Assembly: GCF_009760405.1 (NCBI RefSeq)
Contig: NZ_WRPP01000002.1
Span: 62,001-126,000 of the forward strand
Length of the DNA stretch: 64,000 bases
Direction of reading: 5' to 3'
From: Nocardia terrae
GTDB lineage: Bacteria; Actinomycetota; Actinomycetes; Mycobacteriales; Mycobacteriaceae
Each line of letters opens with the position of its first letter. Position 1 is the stretch's first letter. The translations under genes were made by a program, and so were the position numbers. Shown in pieces: positions 42,411-53,733 of this stretch. The notes beneath the pieces are model-generated. The model was not told the origin of the DNA. It was given only the letters and a program-made list of their open reading frames with translations, and searched no databases.

Positions 42411-42795
42411 CGAGCGCGGCCACCTCCGCGAACGGCCGAGATCAGCATGATCCTGCGGAAATGCGGTGGAGGGGAGGGGGATCCGTCGACGGGCGGGGCA
42501 GGATTGGCTGTTGGGTACCGCGCCCGCCGACGGGGACTGCTGGGTACAGCGTCCGGTCCCGATTGCAGGTTGGGACCGGGGTGGCCGCCAAGGGCGGGAC
42601 GGCCAACGAGGATCAGGGTATGGTGCGCGGTGCTCGGTTTCCGGCGTTGTGCGCGGCCATGGTTGTGCGGAATTCGGCCAGGTGCGCGGTTCTCGTGCGC
42701 GACGCACGGATCGACACGCCAGCATTCCGGAATTGTTAGCTAATAACTTGCCTAATTGGGTCAGCGCCGAGTGGTGATGCGAGATCATTCCCGGC
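42411..42795. other. Intergenic region without a supported gene
   Basis: About 385 bases. Overlapping frames on the plus strand have no ribosome binding site and poor codon bias. Two imperfect copies of CTGYTGGGTACMGCG lie at ~42507-42555. The last 80 bases are AT-richer with a TTAGCTAA palindrome (~42736) and probably contain the AraC promoter. Confidence 0.4.
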
Positions 42796-43818
42796 ATGCT
42801 CGACGACTCCTGGTGTGTCCGTTCGGTACACAGTGCCGCAGTGCTTGTCGACTTCGCTGTTAGCCGTTCGATGGCCAGAGCCGCGGCGCTCACGGGAACG
42901 GGGCTCGGTGAGGCGGAGCTGCGGGACCCGGAGCTCGAGATCGATATCGGCCAGGAGTTCCGGATCATCGAGAATATCCTCACCACCACCGGCGACGAGC
43001 CGGGAATGGGTCTGCTGGCGGGTTTTTCGCTGCATCTGCCGATGCTGGGCAGTCTGGGTATCGCGCTGGGGGCCTGCGCCACCGTGCGCGAGATGGTCGA
43101 GCTGTGGGCTCGCTACGCCGAATTGTCCTTCGCCTACTGCCGATTCGGCCTCGCCGACGCGGGCGAGCGGGTATCGGTGACCCTCGACCCCGCCGCCGTC
43201 CCGCCGCACCTGCGGCGCTTCGCTATCGAACACGATCTCGCGGCCGTGCGCACCATCCAGCGTGAACTGCTGAGCTGGGACGTTCTGGTGCACGGACTCG
43301 AACTGAGTCTGCCCTACGCGCCGGTCTACGAGGCGGTCGGTCTGCTGCTCGGCATCGCCGCCATCGACTTCGACCGGCCGGTCAGTACCCTGCACCTCGA
43401 TGCCGCCGACCTGCGACGACCTATGCCGCAGGCGAATTCGACCCTCTGTAGGCAGTACGAGCGGCACTGTGCCGAACTCGTCGCCCGCCGCCGTGGCCGC
43501 GCGGGCCTGGCCGGGCAGGTCCGCGCCCTGCTCCGGCGTCACGGTCGCGCCGTCGACCAGGCGGCCATCGCCGCCGATCTGCACATGAGCGTCCGCACCC
43601 TGCGCCGCCGCCTCGCCGAGCAGGGCACCAGCTTCCGCGAACTGTCCTCCGAGGCGACGGGTCTGCTGGCCGAGGAGCTGCTGGCCACCGGCTTCACCGT
43701 CGACACGGTGGCCGCCCGCCTCGGCTACACCAGCGTCTCCGCGTTCACGACCGCGTTCCGCGACTGGAAGGGCCAGACTCCCGGCCGATATTCGCAGCAC
43801 CAACGCCGCCGGCTCTGA
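42796..43818 (+). CDS. AraC-family transcriptional regulator
   Basis: A 340-residue regulator. The N-terminal ~200 residues are the arabinose-binding-type (OruR/ToxT-like) domain, with GMGLLAGFSLHLPMLGSLG...GACATVREMVELWARY; the C-terminal ~90 residues carry two HTH motifs (AAIAADLHMSVRTLRRRLAEQG and VDTVAARLGYTSVSAFTTAFRDWKGQTPGRYS). The effector is unknown. It is followed directly by the TetR-MFS pair in the same direction but separated by that pair's own operator. Confidence 0.9.
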   Translation: MLDDSWCVRSVHSAAVLVDFAVSRSMARAAALTGTGLGEAELRDPELEIDIGQEFRIIENILTTTGDEPGMGLLAGFSLHLPMLGSLGIALGACATVREMVELWARYAELSFAYCRFGLADAGERVSVTLDPAAVPPHLRRFAIEHDLAAVRTIQRELLSWDVLVHGLELSLPYAPVYEAVGLLLGIAAIDFDRPVSTLHLDAADLRRPMPQANSTLCRQYERHCAELVARRRGRAGLAGQVRALLRRHGRAVDQAAIAADLHMSVRTLRRRLAEQGTSFRELSSEATGLLAEELLATGFTVDTVAARLGYTSVSAFTTAFRDWKGQTPGRYSQHQRRRL

Positions 43819-43838
43819 ATTGCAGTTTCTGAAAAATT

Positions 43839-43849
43839 GCAGAATCTGC
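43839..43849. promoter_or_regulatory. GCAGAATCTGC palindrome before the TetR-MFS operon
   Basis: A perfect 11-bp palindrome 13 bases before the TetR start. A partial copy, TTGCAGTTTCTG, lies 20 bp upstream (~43820), suggesting two tandem sites for autoregulation. Confidence 0.6.
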
Positions 43850-43861
43850 TAAATTTTCGGC

Positions 43862-46073
<2,212 letters not shown>

Positions 46074-46107
46074 GGGGACGGCCGCGACCCGCCCCGGCGG
46101 GGAGCGG

Positions 46108-48552
46108 CTAGGTCCACTTCCAGTCGGCGACGACGGGGATGTCCTCGCCTTGTTCGCGGGTCCAGGCGCGGGCTTGCCAGCGGGCGTCGACCATTTCCTG
46201 GCGCAGGGTGGCGGCCTTCTCGCGGAGGGCGGGGACGCGGTCGATGACATCCATGACCAGGTGGTAGCGGTCGAGGTGATTGAGCATGACCATGTCGAAA
46301 GGTGTTGTGGTGGTGCCGCGTTCGATATAGCCGCGCACATGCAGGCCGCTGTGGTTGGTGCGGCGGTAGGTGAGGCGGTGGATGAGCCACGGGTAGCCGT
46401 GGAAGGCGAGGATGATCGGGCGGTCGGTGGTGAACAGGGAGTCGAACTCGCGGTCGGACAGACCGTGCGGATGCTCCTCCTCGGGCAGCAGCCGCATGAG
46501 GTCGACGATGTTGATCACCCGCACCCGCAGTTCGGGGAGCCGGGCACGCAGGATCGACGCCGCCGCAAGGGTTTCCAGCGTGGGCACGTCGCCGGCGCAG
46601 GCCAGTACCACGTCCGGCGCCGAGCCCTCCCCGTCATTGTTGCCCGCCCAGTCCCAGATGCCGATGCCCCGCGCGCAGTGCACGGCCGCCTCGCTCACCG
46701 ACAGCCAGCTCTCCTGCGGCTGCTTGCCCGCCACCACCACGTTCACGTACTGGCGGGAGCGCAGGCAGTGGTCGTAGGTGGACAGCAGGGTGTTGGCGTC
46801 CGGCGGCAGGTACACCCGCACGATCTCGGGCTTCTTGTTGAGCACCACGTCCAGGAATCCCGGGTCCTGATGGGTGAAGCCATTGTGGTCCTGCCGCCAG
46901 ACATGCGAGGACAGCAGGTAGTTCAGGCTCGCGATGGGCCGCCGCCAGGCCACCGCGGAGGCGGCGTCGAGCCATTTGGCGTGCTGGTTGAACATGGCGT
47001 CGACAATGTGGATGAACGCCTCGTAGCAGGTGAAGACGCCGTGGCGGCCGGTGAGCAGATAGCCCTCCAGCAGGCCCTGGCACATGTGTTCGGACAGCAC
47101 CTCGATGACCCGGCCGGTGCGGTCGAGTTTCACGTCGTACTCGCCGATCTCGGCCTGCCAGTCGCGGCCGGTGACCTCGAGAATGTCCTGTAATCGGTTG
47201 CTGGCCAGCTCATCCGGCGCGAAGGTGAGGAAGTTGTCGGGGTTGGCCCGCGTCACCTCGCGCAGCCAGCCGCCCAGCACCCGGGTGGCCTCGTGCTTCA
47301 CACAGCCGGGCGTGGACACCTCGACACCGAACCGCCGCCAGTCGGGCAGGCGCAGATCCCGCAGCAGCACACCGCCATTGGTGATCGGGTTGGCGCTCAT
47401 GCGGCGCTCGCCGGTGGGGGACAGGGCCAGCAGTTCGGGGACCGGATGGCCTTCGTCATCGAAAAGCTCGTGTGGCCGATACGATTTCAGCCACTGTTCG
47501 AGCACCGCGCGGTGCGCGGCGTCGGTGCGGGCGGCGGGCAGCGGCACCTGGTGGGCGCGGAAGGTGCCCTCCACCGGGTCGCCGTCGACGATCGGCGGGC
47601 AGGTCCAGCCCTTGGGGGTGCGCAGCACGATCATCGGCCAGACGGCGCGCTCCTCCGGGCCGCCGCCGCGAGCATTGCGCTGAATGGCGGCGATGCGATC
47701 CAGGCAGGTGTCCATGGCCACGGCCATGGCCTGGTGCACGACACCGGGATCGTCGCCGGTGACCATGAGGGGCTCGTAGCCGTATCCCCGGAACAGCGAC
47801 TCCAGCTCGGCCTCCGGGATCCGCGCCAGGATCGTCGGGTTGGCGATCTTGTACTCGTTGAGCGCCAGGATCGGCACCACCGCGCCGTCGCGACCCGGGT
47901 TGAGGAACTTGTTGGCGTGCCAGCTGCCCGCCAGCGGGCCGGTCTCCGCCTCGCCGTCACCGACCACGCAGAACACCGTCAGATCCGGATTGTCCAGGGC
48001 CGCGCCGAACGCGTGCAGCAGGGAGTAGCCCAGTTCGCCGCCCTCGTGGAAGGAGCCCGGGGTCTCGGGCGCGCAATGGCTGGGCACGCCGCCGGGATAG
48101 GAGAACTGGGCGAACAGCGCCCGCATGCCGTCGGCGTCGCGCGGAATGTGGCTGTAGAGCTCCGAATAGGTGCCCTCGAGCCAGCCGCAGGCATTCGGGC
48201 CGGGGCCGCCGTGCCCGGGCCCGGCGACGAAGACGGCGTTCAGATCCCGCTGCCGGATGGCCCGGTTCGCATGCACCCACACCAGGTTCAGCCCCGGAAC
48301 GGTGCCGAAGTGCCCGAGCAGGCGCGGCTTGATGTGCTCGGCCCGCAGCGGCACCTGCACCAGGGGATTGTTCAGCAGATAGATCTGCCCGACCGCCAGG
48401 TAGTTCGCGGCCCGCCACCAGGCGTCGAGCCCGGCCAGCTCGTCGGCCGACAACGGGCCGGGAGCCGGGGTCAGCCGGTACGGGGTGGGCGCGACGGTTT
48501 CGCCGCCGTCACCGGTCTCGTTGTCCGCCGAGGTATCGCTCGCTGTACTCAC
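46108..48552 (-). CDS. xfp: Xylulose-5-phosphate/fructose-6-phosphate phosphoketolase
   Basis: An 814-residue thiamine-diphosphate enzyme that splits xylulose-5-P or fructose-6-P with phosphate into acetyl phosphate and an aldose phosphate. Diagnostic stretches: [49 protein letters not shown], [17 protein letters not shown] (ThDP site), TPKGWTCPP and [16 protein letters not shown]. Length is normal. GTG start at 48552 after GAAGGG. No acetate kinase or phosphotransacetylase is adjacent. Confidence 0.96.
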   Translation of the reverse strand: MSTASDTSADNETGDGGETVAPTPYRLTPAPGPLSADELAGLDAWWRAANYLAVGQIYLLNNPLVQVPLRAEHIKPRLLGHFGTVPGLNLVWVHANRAIRQRDLNAVFVAGPGHGGPGPNACGWLEGTYSELYSHIPRDADGMRALFAQFSYPGGVPSHCAPETPGSFHEGGELGYSLLHAFGAALDNPDLTVFCVVGDGEAETGPLAGSWHANKFLNPGRDGAVVPILALNEYKIANPTILARIPEAELESLFRGYGYEPLMVTGDDPGVVHQAMAVAMDTCLDRIAAIQRNARGGGPEERAVWPMIVLRTPKGWTCPPIVDGDPVEGTFRAHQVPLPAARTDAAHRAVLEQWLKSYRPHELFDDEGHPVPELLALSPTGERRMSANPITNGGVLLRDLRLPDWRRFGVEVSTPGCVKHEATRVLGGWLREVTRANPDNFLTFAPDELASNRLQDILEVTGRDWQAEIGEYDVKLDRTGRVIEVLSEHMCQGLLEGYLLTGRHGVFTCYEAFIHIVDAMFNQHAKWLDAASAVAWRRPIASLNYLLSSHVWRQDHNGFTHQDPGFLDVVLNKKPEIVRVYLPPDANTLLSTYDHCLRSRQYVNVVVAGKQPQESWLSVSEAAVHCARGIGIWDWAGNNDGEGSAPDVVLACAGDVPTLETLAAASILRARLPELRVRVINIVDLMRLLPEEEHPHGLSDREFDSLFTTDRPIILAFHGYPWLIHRLTYRRTNHSGLHVRGYIERGTTTTPFDMVMLNHLDRYHLVMDVIDRVPALREKAATLRQEMVDARWQARAWTREQGEDIPVVADWKWT

Positions 48553-48797
48553 GGTGCATCCCTTCGCGCTGGCGTTCCGGTTGCCGATTCGTCATTGAGC
48601 CCATGGTCAGCATACGGGCGATGAGAAACGCGAAGGTGAACCGAGTGAATCTGATGCGTCCCTCATCCGGATATGCTCGCGGACGACCGCTGTTCGCAGT
48701 GCGGCAACTTCTCGGCACGTGTTGTTCGTGGATCTGATGTGCGTTCGCTCGCAAATTCCCTGTCACCCACTCCATCCGAGACTTTCCGGAGGCGTTC

Positions 48798-50006
48798 GTG
48801 CACTATGCGGTCGGCATTGCCGGGTTGGCGGTCTTCCTCTTGTCGGCGTGGCTGCCCAGCACCGATCGCGGTGCCGCGCTACAAAAGTCCGGACGGATCG
48901 TCGTCTTGCTGGGCCTTCAATTCCTGCTCGGAACAGTGCTGTTGAAGACGAGCGCCGGCACGGCGCTGGTGCGGGGTATTCGGGACGGGTTCGATCATAT
49001 TCTCGGCTATGCCGCGCAGGGCACGGCCTTCGTCTTCGGTGATCTGGTGAAGGTGGGCGAGAGTCCCGCATTGTTCTTCTCGGTGATGATGCCCATCGTC
49101 TTCGTTTCCGTGCTGATCGGCATCCTGCAGCACCTCAGGGTGCTGCCGTTGGTCATCAAGGCGGTCGGCGCGGTGCTGTCGAAAGTCAGCGGGTACGGCA
49201 GGGTCGAGTCGTTCAATGCCGTCGCCGCGGTCATCCTCGGGCAGTCCGAGGTCTTCATCTCCCTGCGCGCCATCCTGGATCGTATTCCGCCGCAACGGAT
49301 GTACACGCTCGCGGCGTCGGCGATGTCGACGGTGTCGGCATCCATCCTCGGCGCCTACATGCAGTTGATCGACGCCCGCTACGTCATCGCGGGCATCGTG
49401 TTGAACCTGGTCGGCGTCTTCGTGGTGACCTCGCTCATCAACCCGTATTCGGTGACGCCGGAGGAGGATCGGGCACTGCTCGACGCCGATATCGCCGACA
49501 GCCGCAAGCACGAGTCGTTCTTCGAGATGCTCGCCGACTACATTCTGGTCGGATTCCGGGTCGCGATCACGGTGGCCGCGATGCTCATCGGTTTCATCGC
49601 GCTGCTGGCCATGGTGAACGGCGTGTTCGCCGCGCTGTTCCACGGCACCACTTTTCAGGACGTGATCGGGCGCCTGTTCGCGCCGCTGGCCTGGCTGACG
49701 GGGGTGCCCTGGGACGAATGCGCGGCGGCGGGCCGGTTCATGGGCACCAAACTCGTGTCCAACGAGATCGTCGCCATGCAGCAGTTGCGCGGTGACCCGG
49801 ACGGCCTGTCGCAGCGGTCACTGGCGATCGTGTCGACCTACCTCGTTTCCTTCGCCAACCTCGCCAGCATCGCGATCATCTCCGGCGCGTTGCGCGGACT
49901 GAGCGAGAAGCAGGGGCTGCTCGCGGCCAGGTACGGCACCCGGCTGCTGTACGCCGCCACCCTGGTCAGCCTGCTGTCCGCGACGATCGTCGGACTTCTC
50001 TTCTGA
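48798..50006 (+). CDS. nupC: NupC-type concentrative nucleoside transporter
   Basis: A 402-residue cation-coupled nucleoside transporter. The family core is seen in FNAVAAVILGQSEVFISLRAIL, ASAMSTVSASILGAYMQL and the C-terminal FMGTKLVSNEIVAMQQL ... SFANLASIAIISGALRGLSEKQG. GTG start at 48798 behind CCGGAGG. Divergent from xfp: ribose from imported nucleosides would reach the pentose phosphates that phosphoketolase uses, so a shared role is possible. Its 3' end overlaps the antisense acyltransferase by 189 bases. Confidence 0.9.
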   Translation: MHYAVGIAGLAVFLLSAWLPSTDRGAALQKSGRIVVLLGLQFLLGTVLLKTSAGTALVRGIRDGFDHILGYAAQGTAFVFGDLVKVGESPALFFSVMMPIVFVSVLIGILQHLRVLPLVIKAVGAVLSKVSGYGRVESFNAVAAVILGQSEVFISLRAILDRIPPQRMYTLAASAMSTVSASILGAYMQLIDARYVIAGIVLNLVGVFVVTSLINPYSVTPEEDRALLDADIADSRKHESFFEMLADYILVGFRVAITVAAMLIGFIALLAMVNGVFAALFHGTTFQDVIGRLFAPLAWLTGVPWDECAAAGRFMGTKLVSNEIVAMQQLRGDPDGLSQRSLAIVSTYLVSFANLASIAIISGALRGLSEKQGLLAARYGTRLLYAATLVSLLSATIVGLLF

Positions 50007-51065
50007 CACCTGCCGTTTGGGGCGGCGCCACTTCTCACCGAGCACGAAGGTGTGGACCAGGGCGATGTTGCCGAACAGCAGCTGGAAGGCGATGGGTGCG
50101 GCGACGCCCATCGCCAGGCCCAGGACGAACAGCTCCCAGTTGTGATGGATGCCCATGTGCTCGAGCACGATGCGGGTGCCGGCGGTGGCGAGGTCGTGCA
50201 GCAGGTAGATGCCGAACGAGAAGCCGCCGACCCAGGCCAGCGCCTTGGTGTTCAGGTAGTTGCGGGCGGAGTAGATGAGGATCAACGCCGTGGTGCCGAC
50301 GGTCAGGGTGATGCCTCGGTCCTCGAATCCGTCCGGGCGGAAGATGTGGTCGATCGACATCAGTCGCACGGTGTAGAACCCGATGAACGCCGTAACGGCA
50401 ACCAGCGCAGGCGTTCCCCGCAAATCGAACAGCGCGTGGCGGCGCAGCCCGTAGCCGATGAGGAAGAACGGGAGCAACCGGACCGCGCCGCTGACGGTGA
50501 AGACGTCGAACCGCGCCGGGATCTCCACGACGATGTAGCCCGCGGCGGCGATCGCGGTCGCGACGCCCCAGCCCGCGAGTGAGTCGAGAATGCCGATGCT
50601 GTCGAGGATTCCGATGGTGAGGAAGATGACGAAGATCGACTGGAGGAACCACAGATGTTCGAACCCGAACACGTAGATGCGCCAGACGGGCAGATTGTGC
50701 GGATTGTAGTTCGCGCCCGGAATATTGCACGCCAGCACATATTGAAAGGTGCCGACAGTAACGAGCGGGAACAGTAATCGGCGTGACTTACCCTTCAAGA
50801 GTCGAGGGTACTGCTGCCATTTCGTGATCGGCACCATCGCGTAGACATATCCGGACAGCAGCGTGAACAGCGGCATGCGAATATCGGCCAACGCCAAATA
50901 GGAATAGTGCCAAACCGAATGGTCTCCGACGCGTAGACCTTGATTGCCGACGCCGATGACGTGTCCGGCCACCATAAGGATCACGGCGATCCCGCGGAGC
51001 GCCTGAATTGACGTGTCCTGCTTGCGGGTCGGTGAGCGACCCGCTTCCGCCACGATGTGAGACAT
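49818..51065 (-). CDS. Membrane acyltransferase-3 family protein, 3' end antisense to nupC
   Basis: A 415-residue protein with about ten TM helices: IQALRGIAVILMVAGHVIG (motif with R and catalytic His), LADIRMPLFTLLSGYVYAM, and HLWFLQSIFVIF. This family O-acylates sugars, lipids or peptidoglycan. Homologous-looking sequence ends near FVLGEKWRRPK; the last ~63 residues are a hydrophilic Gln/Gly/Arg tail encoded opposite nupC, so the original stop was probably lost. ATG at 51065 follows GGAG; TTG at 51095 is a weaker alternative. Confidence 0.86.
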   Translation of the reverse strand: MSHIVAEAGRSPTRKQDTSIQALRGIAVILMVAGHVIGVGNQGLRVGDHSVWHYSYLALADIRMPLFTLLSGYVYAMVPITKWQQYPRLLKGKSRRLLFPLVTVGTFQYVLACNIPGANYNPHNLPVWRIYVFGFEHLWFLQSIFVIFLTIGILDSIGILDSLAGWGVATAIAAAGYIVVEIPARFDVFTVSGAVRLLPFFLIGYGLRRHALFDLRGTPALVAVTAFIGFYTVRLMSIDHIFRPDGFEDRGITLTVGTTALILIYSARNYLNTKALAWVGGFSFGIYLLHDLATAGTRIVLEHMGIHHNWELFVLGLAMGVAAPIAFQLLFGNIALVHTFVLGEKWRRPKRQVSEEKSDDRRGQQADQGGGVQQPGAVPGREQPLLLAQSAQRAGDDRDAGEVGEGNEVGRHDRQ

Positions 51066-51260
51066 CAGGCTCCGATCGGGTAACGCCTCAACCAATAGAG
51101 CAAGCGACTGCGAGCAATCACTTTAGGCCGCGGTGGTAAGCCTTACGCTGTAATTGGTGAACCCTGCGTTACATTCACAGCCGATGCCCATGTGAGACCG
51201 TCACGGCGAAGATCGAAATCCCTGTGCGGCAACGGATCCGGTCGGTGGCGCATTACCGGG

Positions 51261-51419
51261 TCAGGGCTTGGGCGCGGATTCGTCGAGGCGGGCGTGCAGG
51301 CGGTCCCTGACCTGGTCTGGGGTGTAGGCCCGGCGCTTGCGTTCCGATCGCACGATGACGACACCGGTCGCCGCGACACCCGCCGCTCCGGCCAAGCCGA
51401 GTACTTTCCACCAGCGCAT
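51261..51419 (-). CDS. Small membrane-anchored protein (52 aa)
   Basis: A 52-residue frame read directly from the bases: MRWWKVLGLAGAAGVAATG, a single N-terminal TM segment, followed by VIVRSERKRRAYTPDQVRDR and a short acidic C-terminus ending APKP. Strong third-position GC bias. Small proteins of this layout (TM then YTPDEVRxRLHxR) are widespread in actinobacteria. It is divergent from the NlpC/P60-like gene with starts 18 bases apart. Function unknown. Confidence 0.75.
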   Translation of the reverse strand: MRWWKVLGLAGAAGVAATGVVIVRSERKRRAYTPDQVRDRLHARLDESAPKP

Positions 51420-51437
51420 ACGCCTAGGCTAGTCGCC

Positions 51438-52091
51438 GTGCCACGCGAAGTTGTCTCGAGTATCGGTCTTGACGAAGCGGTGGAGCTCACCCGGACCGGT
51501 GATCTCTGGCTGTTCCGTGGACATTCCGGCGCCGACCGCGCGATCCGGGGGCTGACCAACAGCCCGGTCAACCACGTCGGCATGGCCATCGTCGTCGACG
51601 ATCTCCCGGCCTTGATCTGGCACGCCGAACTGGGCAAGGCCCTGCCCGACATCTGGTCGGGCACCCATCACCGCGGCGCCCAGCTGCACGATCTGCGCGC
51701 GGCCGTGCTGCGCTGGTCCGACGTCTACGGTCAGCAAGCCTGGCTGCGGCAACTGGACCGGCCGGTCACCCGCGAGATGGAGGACGCCGCCCTGCGCATG
51801 GTGGCGCGCCTGGACGGCATGCCGTTCCCTTCCACCAGCGCCCTGGCGGGTCGCTGGCTGCGCGGCCGCGTCCCGCTGCCGGCCGGACCGCGCACCCGCG
51901 CAGCCGACCCCAACCTGGAGAACGCGTACTGCGCGGAGATCGTCGCCATGACCTACCAGGCCATGGGCCTGCTGCCACACAAACGCCCGAACCGCTACGA
52001 CCCCGGCAGCTTCTGGAGCGGCGACAAGCTGCACCTGGAAGGCGACCACCGCCTCGGCGGGGAGATCGCGGTCGACATCCCCGCCCATTAA
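51438..52091 (+). CDS. Permuted NlpC/P60 (YiiX-like) protein
   Basis: A 217-residue cytoplasmic-looking protein without a signal peptide. DLWLFRGHSGADRAIRGLTNSPVNHVGMAIV has the N-terminal His-containing motif and ENAYCAEIVAMTYQAMGLL the C-terminal Cys, the order of the circularly permuted NlpC/P60 papain-like fold (YiiX/LRAT-like), in which His precedes Cys. Such proteins are thiol hydrolases or acyltransferases on lipids or peptides. GTG start at 51438. Substrate unknown. Confidence 0.75.
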   Translation: MPREVVSSIGLDEAVELTRTGDLWLFRGHSGADRAIRGLTNSPVNHVGMAIVVDDLPALIWHAELGKALPDIWSGTHHRGAQLHDLRAAVLRWSDVYGQQAWLRQLDRPVTREMEDAALRMVARLDGMPFPSTSALAGRWLRGRVPLPAGPRTRAADPNLENAYCAEIVAMTYQAMGLLPHKRPNRYDPGSFWSGDKLHLEGDHRLGGEIAVDIPAH

Positions 52092-52402
52092 CACCTCGAA
52101 GATCCGGCCGCGCAAGCGCTTTCGAGCCCGTGACCGCAGCACTCGTTCGAATCGGCGGAGGCGTACCAGCCGGGAGTGCCCATCGGGTTCGCTGGCGCTG
52201 CAGCATTGTCGCCACCTGAGGTCGTCGGAGTCTCCGCCGTCGTGCACCGACGCCACATCCGGATGGTCGAGCCGGTTTCGCGGGCTTCCAACCCGGGGCG
52301 ACCCGCACGTCAGCGTGTCGGCGCGGGACCGGACCGGGGAAGGAGAAGCGGTGTCGGCGGGCAGGGGCGAAATCGGCGGCGGCGGTAGGCCATACTTACG
52401 CG
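52092..52402. other. Intergenic region without a supported gene
   Basis: About 310 bases with no convincing frame, hairpin or repeat. The promoter of the following membrane-protein gene presumably lies at its right end. Confidence 0.4.
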
Positions 52403-52972
52403 GTGCGGGAGAGAGTGTTGGTCAGGTGGAGTGCGCTGACCGGAGGCGGGAAGCAGGGCGGGGAATCGGGTGGGGAAACCGTTTACACGACATCCAGGCC
52501 GCGTGCGTTGCTGACCGCGGCGGCGTCGGGCTTGTTCGTCTTGATCGGGCTGCGGATGGCGCTGACGGGTGAGGCGAGCGCGATCTTCGTCGGCGCGCTG
52601 GCGGTGTTCTTCTTCGCGGCGGTAGGCGTGATCATGGTGAAGCAGCTGTTCCGGCGCACGCCGGAGTTGATCATCACCGATTCGGGTTTCACGCACCGCC
52701 GGCTGGGCGCGATCGACTGGAGCGAGGTCGAGGGCGTGGGCATCGCGCATATCGGCGGGCACCCGTTCGTCGACGTGCTGCTGCGGGATCCGGCCGCCTA
52801 TCTGGCTCGCGCCTCGCGGCGGACCCGCCTGCTGGGGCGCACGAATCACGGCTTCGGGTACAGCCCGGCGGTGTTCTCGACGCAGACGCTGCCGGTCTCG
52901 GCGAACGAGGTGCTCGCCGCGATGCGCCGTCATTCCCCGACGCTCGAGCTGCGATCCGGCTCGACCGGGTAG
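52403..52972 (+). CDS. STM3941/PH-like membrane protein
   Basis: A 189-residue protein with two TM helices (ALLTAAASGLFVLIGLRMAL and AIFVGALAVFFFAAVGVIMV) followed by a cytoplasmic PH-like beta domain (TPELIITDSGFTHRRLGAIDWSEVEGVGI), the STM3941 family layout. The GTG at 52403 or an internal GTG at 52415 are both possible starts. Function unknown. It converges with the TetR gene. Confidence 0.75.
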   Translation: MRERVLVRWSALTGGGKQGGESGGETVYTTSRPRALLTAAASGLFVLIGLRMALTGEASAIFVGALAVFFFAAVGVIMVKQLFRRTPELIITDSGFTHRRLGAIDWSEVEGVGIAHIGGHPFVDVLLRDPAAYLARASRRTRLLGRTNHGFGYSPAVFSTQTLPVSANEVLAAMRRHSPTLELRSGSTG

Positions 52973-52981
52973 CCGCGCGGT

Positions 52982-53593
52982 TCAGAGCCCGAGGTGTCGG
53001 GCGACGATCGCCAGCTGGTCGGCGAAGCGCTCGAGGAATTCGGGGGAGCGGGGGTCGGCGCCGCAGGTGGATTCGATGATGTGGGGCAGCGTGGTCGGCG
53101 CCATGGCCATGGCCATCAGCATGACCAGCAGGTAGGACGGATCCACCTCGGCCGGTAGCGCGCCGGATTTCTGCAGGGTTCGCAGTTCTTCGATCGTTTC
53201 GGCGAACTGGTTTGCGGGGGCAGGGGTTTCGGCGCCGGTGTATTCGAGGCCGCCCCAGGCGAGCAGCCGCACCCCGTCGGGGTTGTGCAGCGCTTCCAGC
53301 GCGTAGCGCCGCAATTGTTCATGCATGGGAGTGCCCGCGGGCGCGAGGTCGCCGCGGCGCTGCTGCCATTGTTCCGAGATGGCCTGGTAGAGGCCCTCTT
53401 TGCCGTCGAAGTAGTACGAGATCAGCTGGACGTTGACCCCGGCGCGGGCCGCGATCGCGCTGATCCGGGCGCCGGCGTAGCCGTGTGCGCCGAACTCCTT
53501 CATGGCCGCGTCCAGGATCAGCGCGCGCGTGCGTTCGGGGTCGCGCCGGCGCTCCTGCGGCTTGGGTGACCTGCGGGGGTTCTGGGCGGGCAT
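52982..53593 (-). CDS. TetR-family regulator of the FAD monooxygenase
   Basis: A 203-residue TetR protein: HTH at ~18-65 (RALILDAAMKEFGAHGYAGARISAIAARAGVNVQLISYYFDGKEGLY). The C-terminal domain is of the TetR_C type with WGGLEYTG. ATG at 53593. Divergent from the FAD monooxygenase with two tandem inverted repeats between, so it should repress that enzyme until its substrate or a toxic compound appears. Confidence 0.9.
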   Translation of the reverse strand: MPAQNPRRSPKPQERRRDPERTRALILDAAMKEFGAHGYAGARISAIAARAGVNVQLISYYFDGKEGLYQAISEQWQQRRGDLAPAGTPMHEQLRRYALEALHNPDGVRLLAWGGLEYTGAETPAPANQFAETIEELRTLQKSGALPAEVDPSYLLVMLMAMAMAPTTLPHIIESTCGADPRSPEFLERFADQLAIVARHLGL

Positions 53594-53621
53594 GGGGCGA
53601 TCATACAATCGCCTGGCAGTT

Positions 53622-53658
53622 TCAAATGTTTACTTGATAAGTTCAATCGGATGATTGA
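53622..53658. promoter_or_regulatory. Two tandem 6-4-6 inverted repeats (TetR operators)
   Basis: TCAATC-GGAT-GATTGA (53643-53658) is perfect; TCAAAT-GTTT-ACTTGA (53622-53637) has the same 6-4-6 plan with one mismatch. Their centres are 21 bp apart, two helical turns, suiting two bound dimers. Confidence 0.65.
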
Positions 53659-53733
53659 CAAGGGTCGCGGGTGCGGCACATCATGGGGATACGTAGCTGC
53701 GAGTACTTGATCGAAATCGTCTAGGAGATCGAA

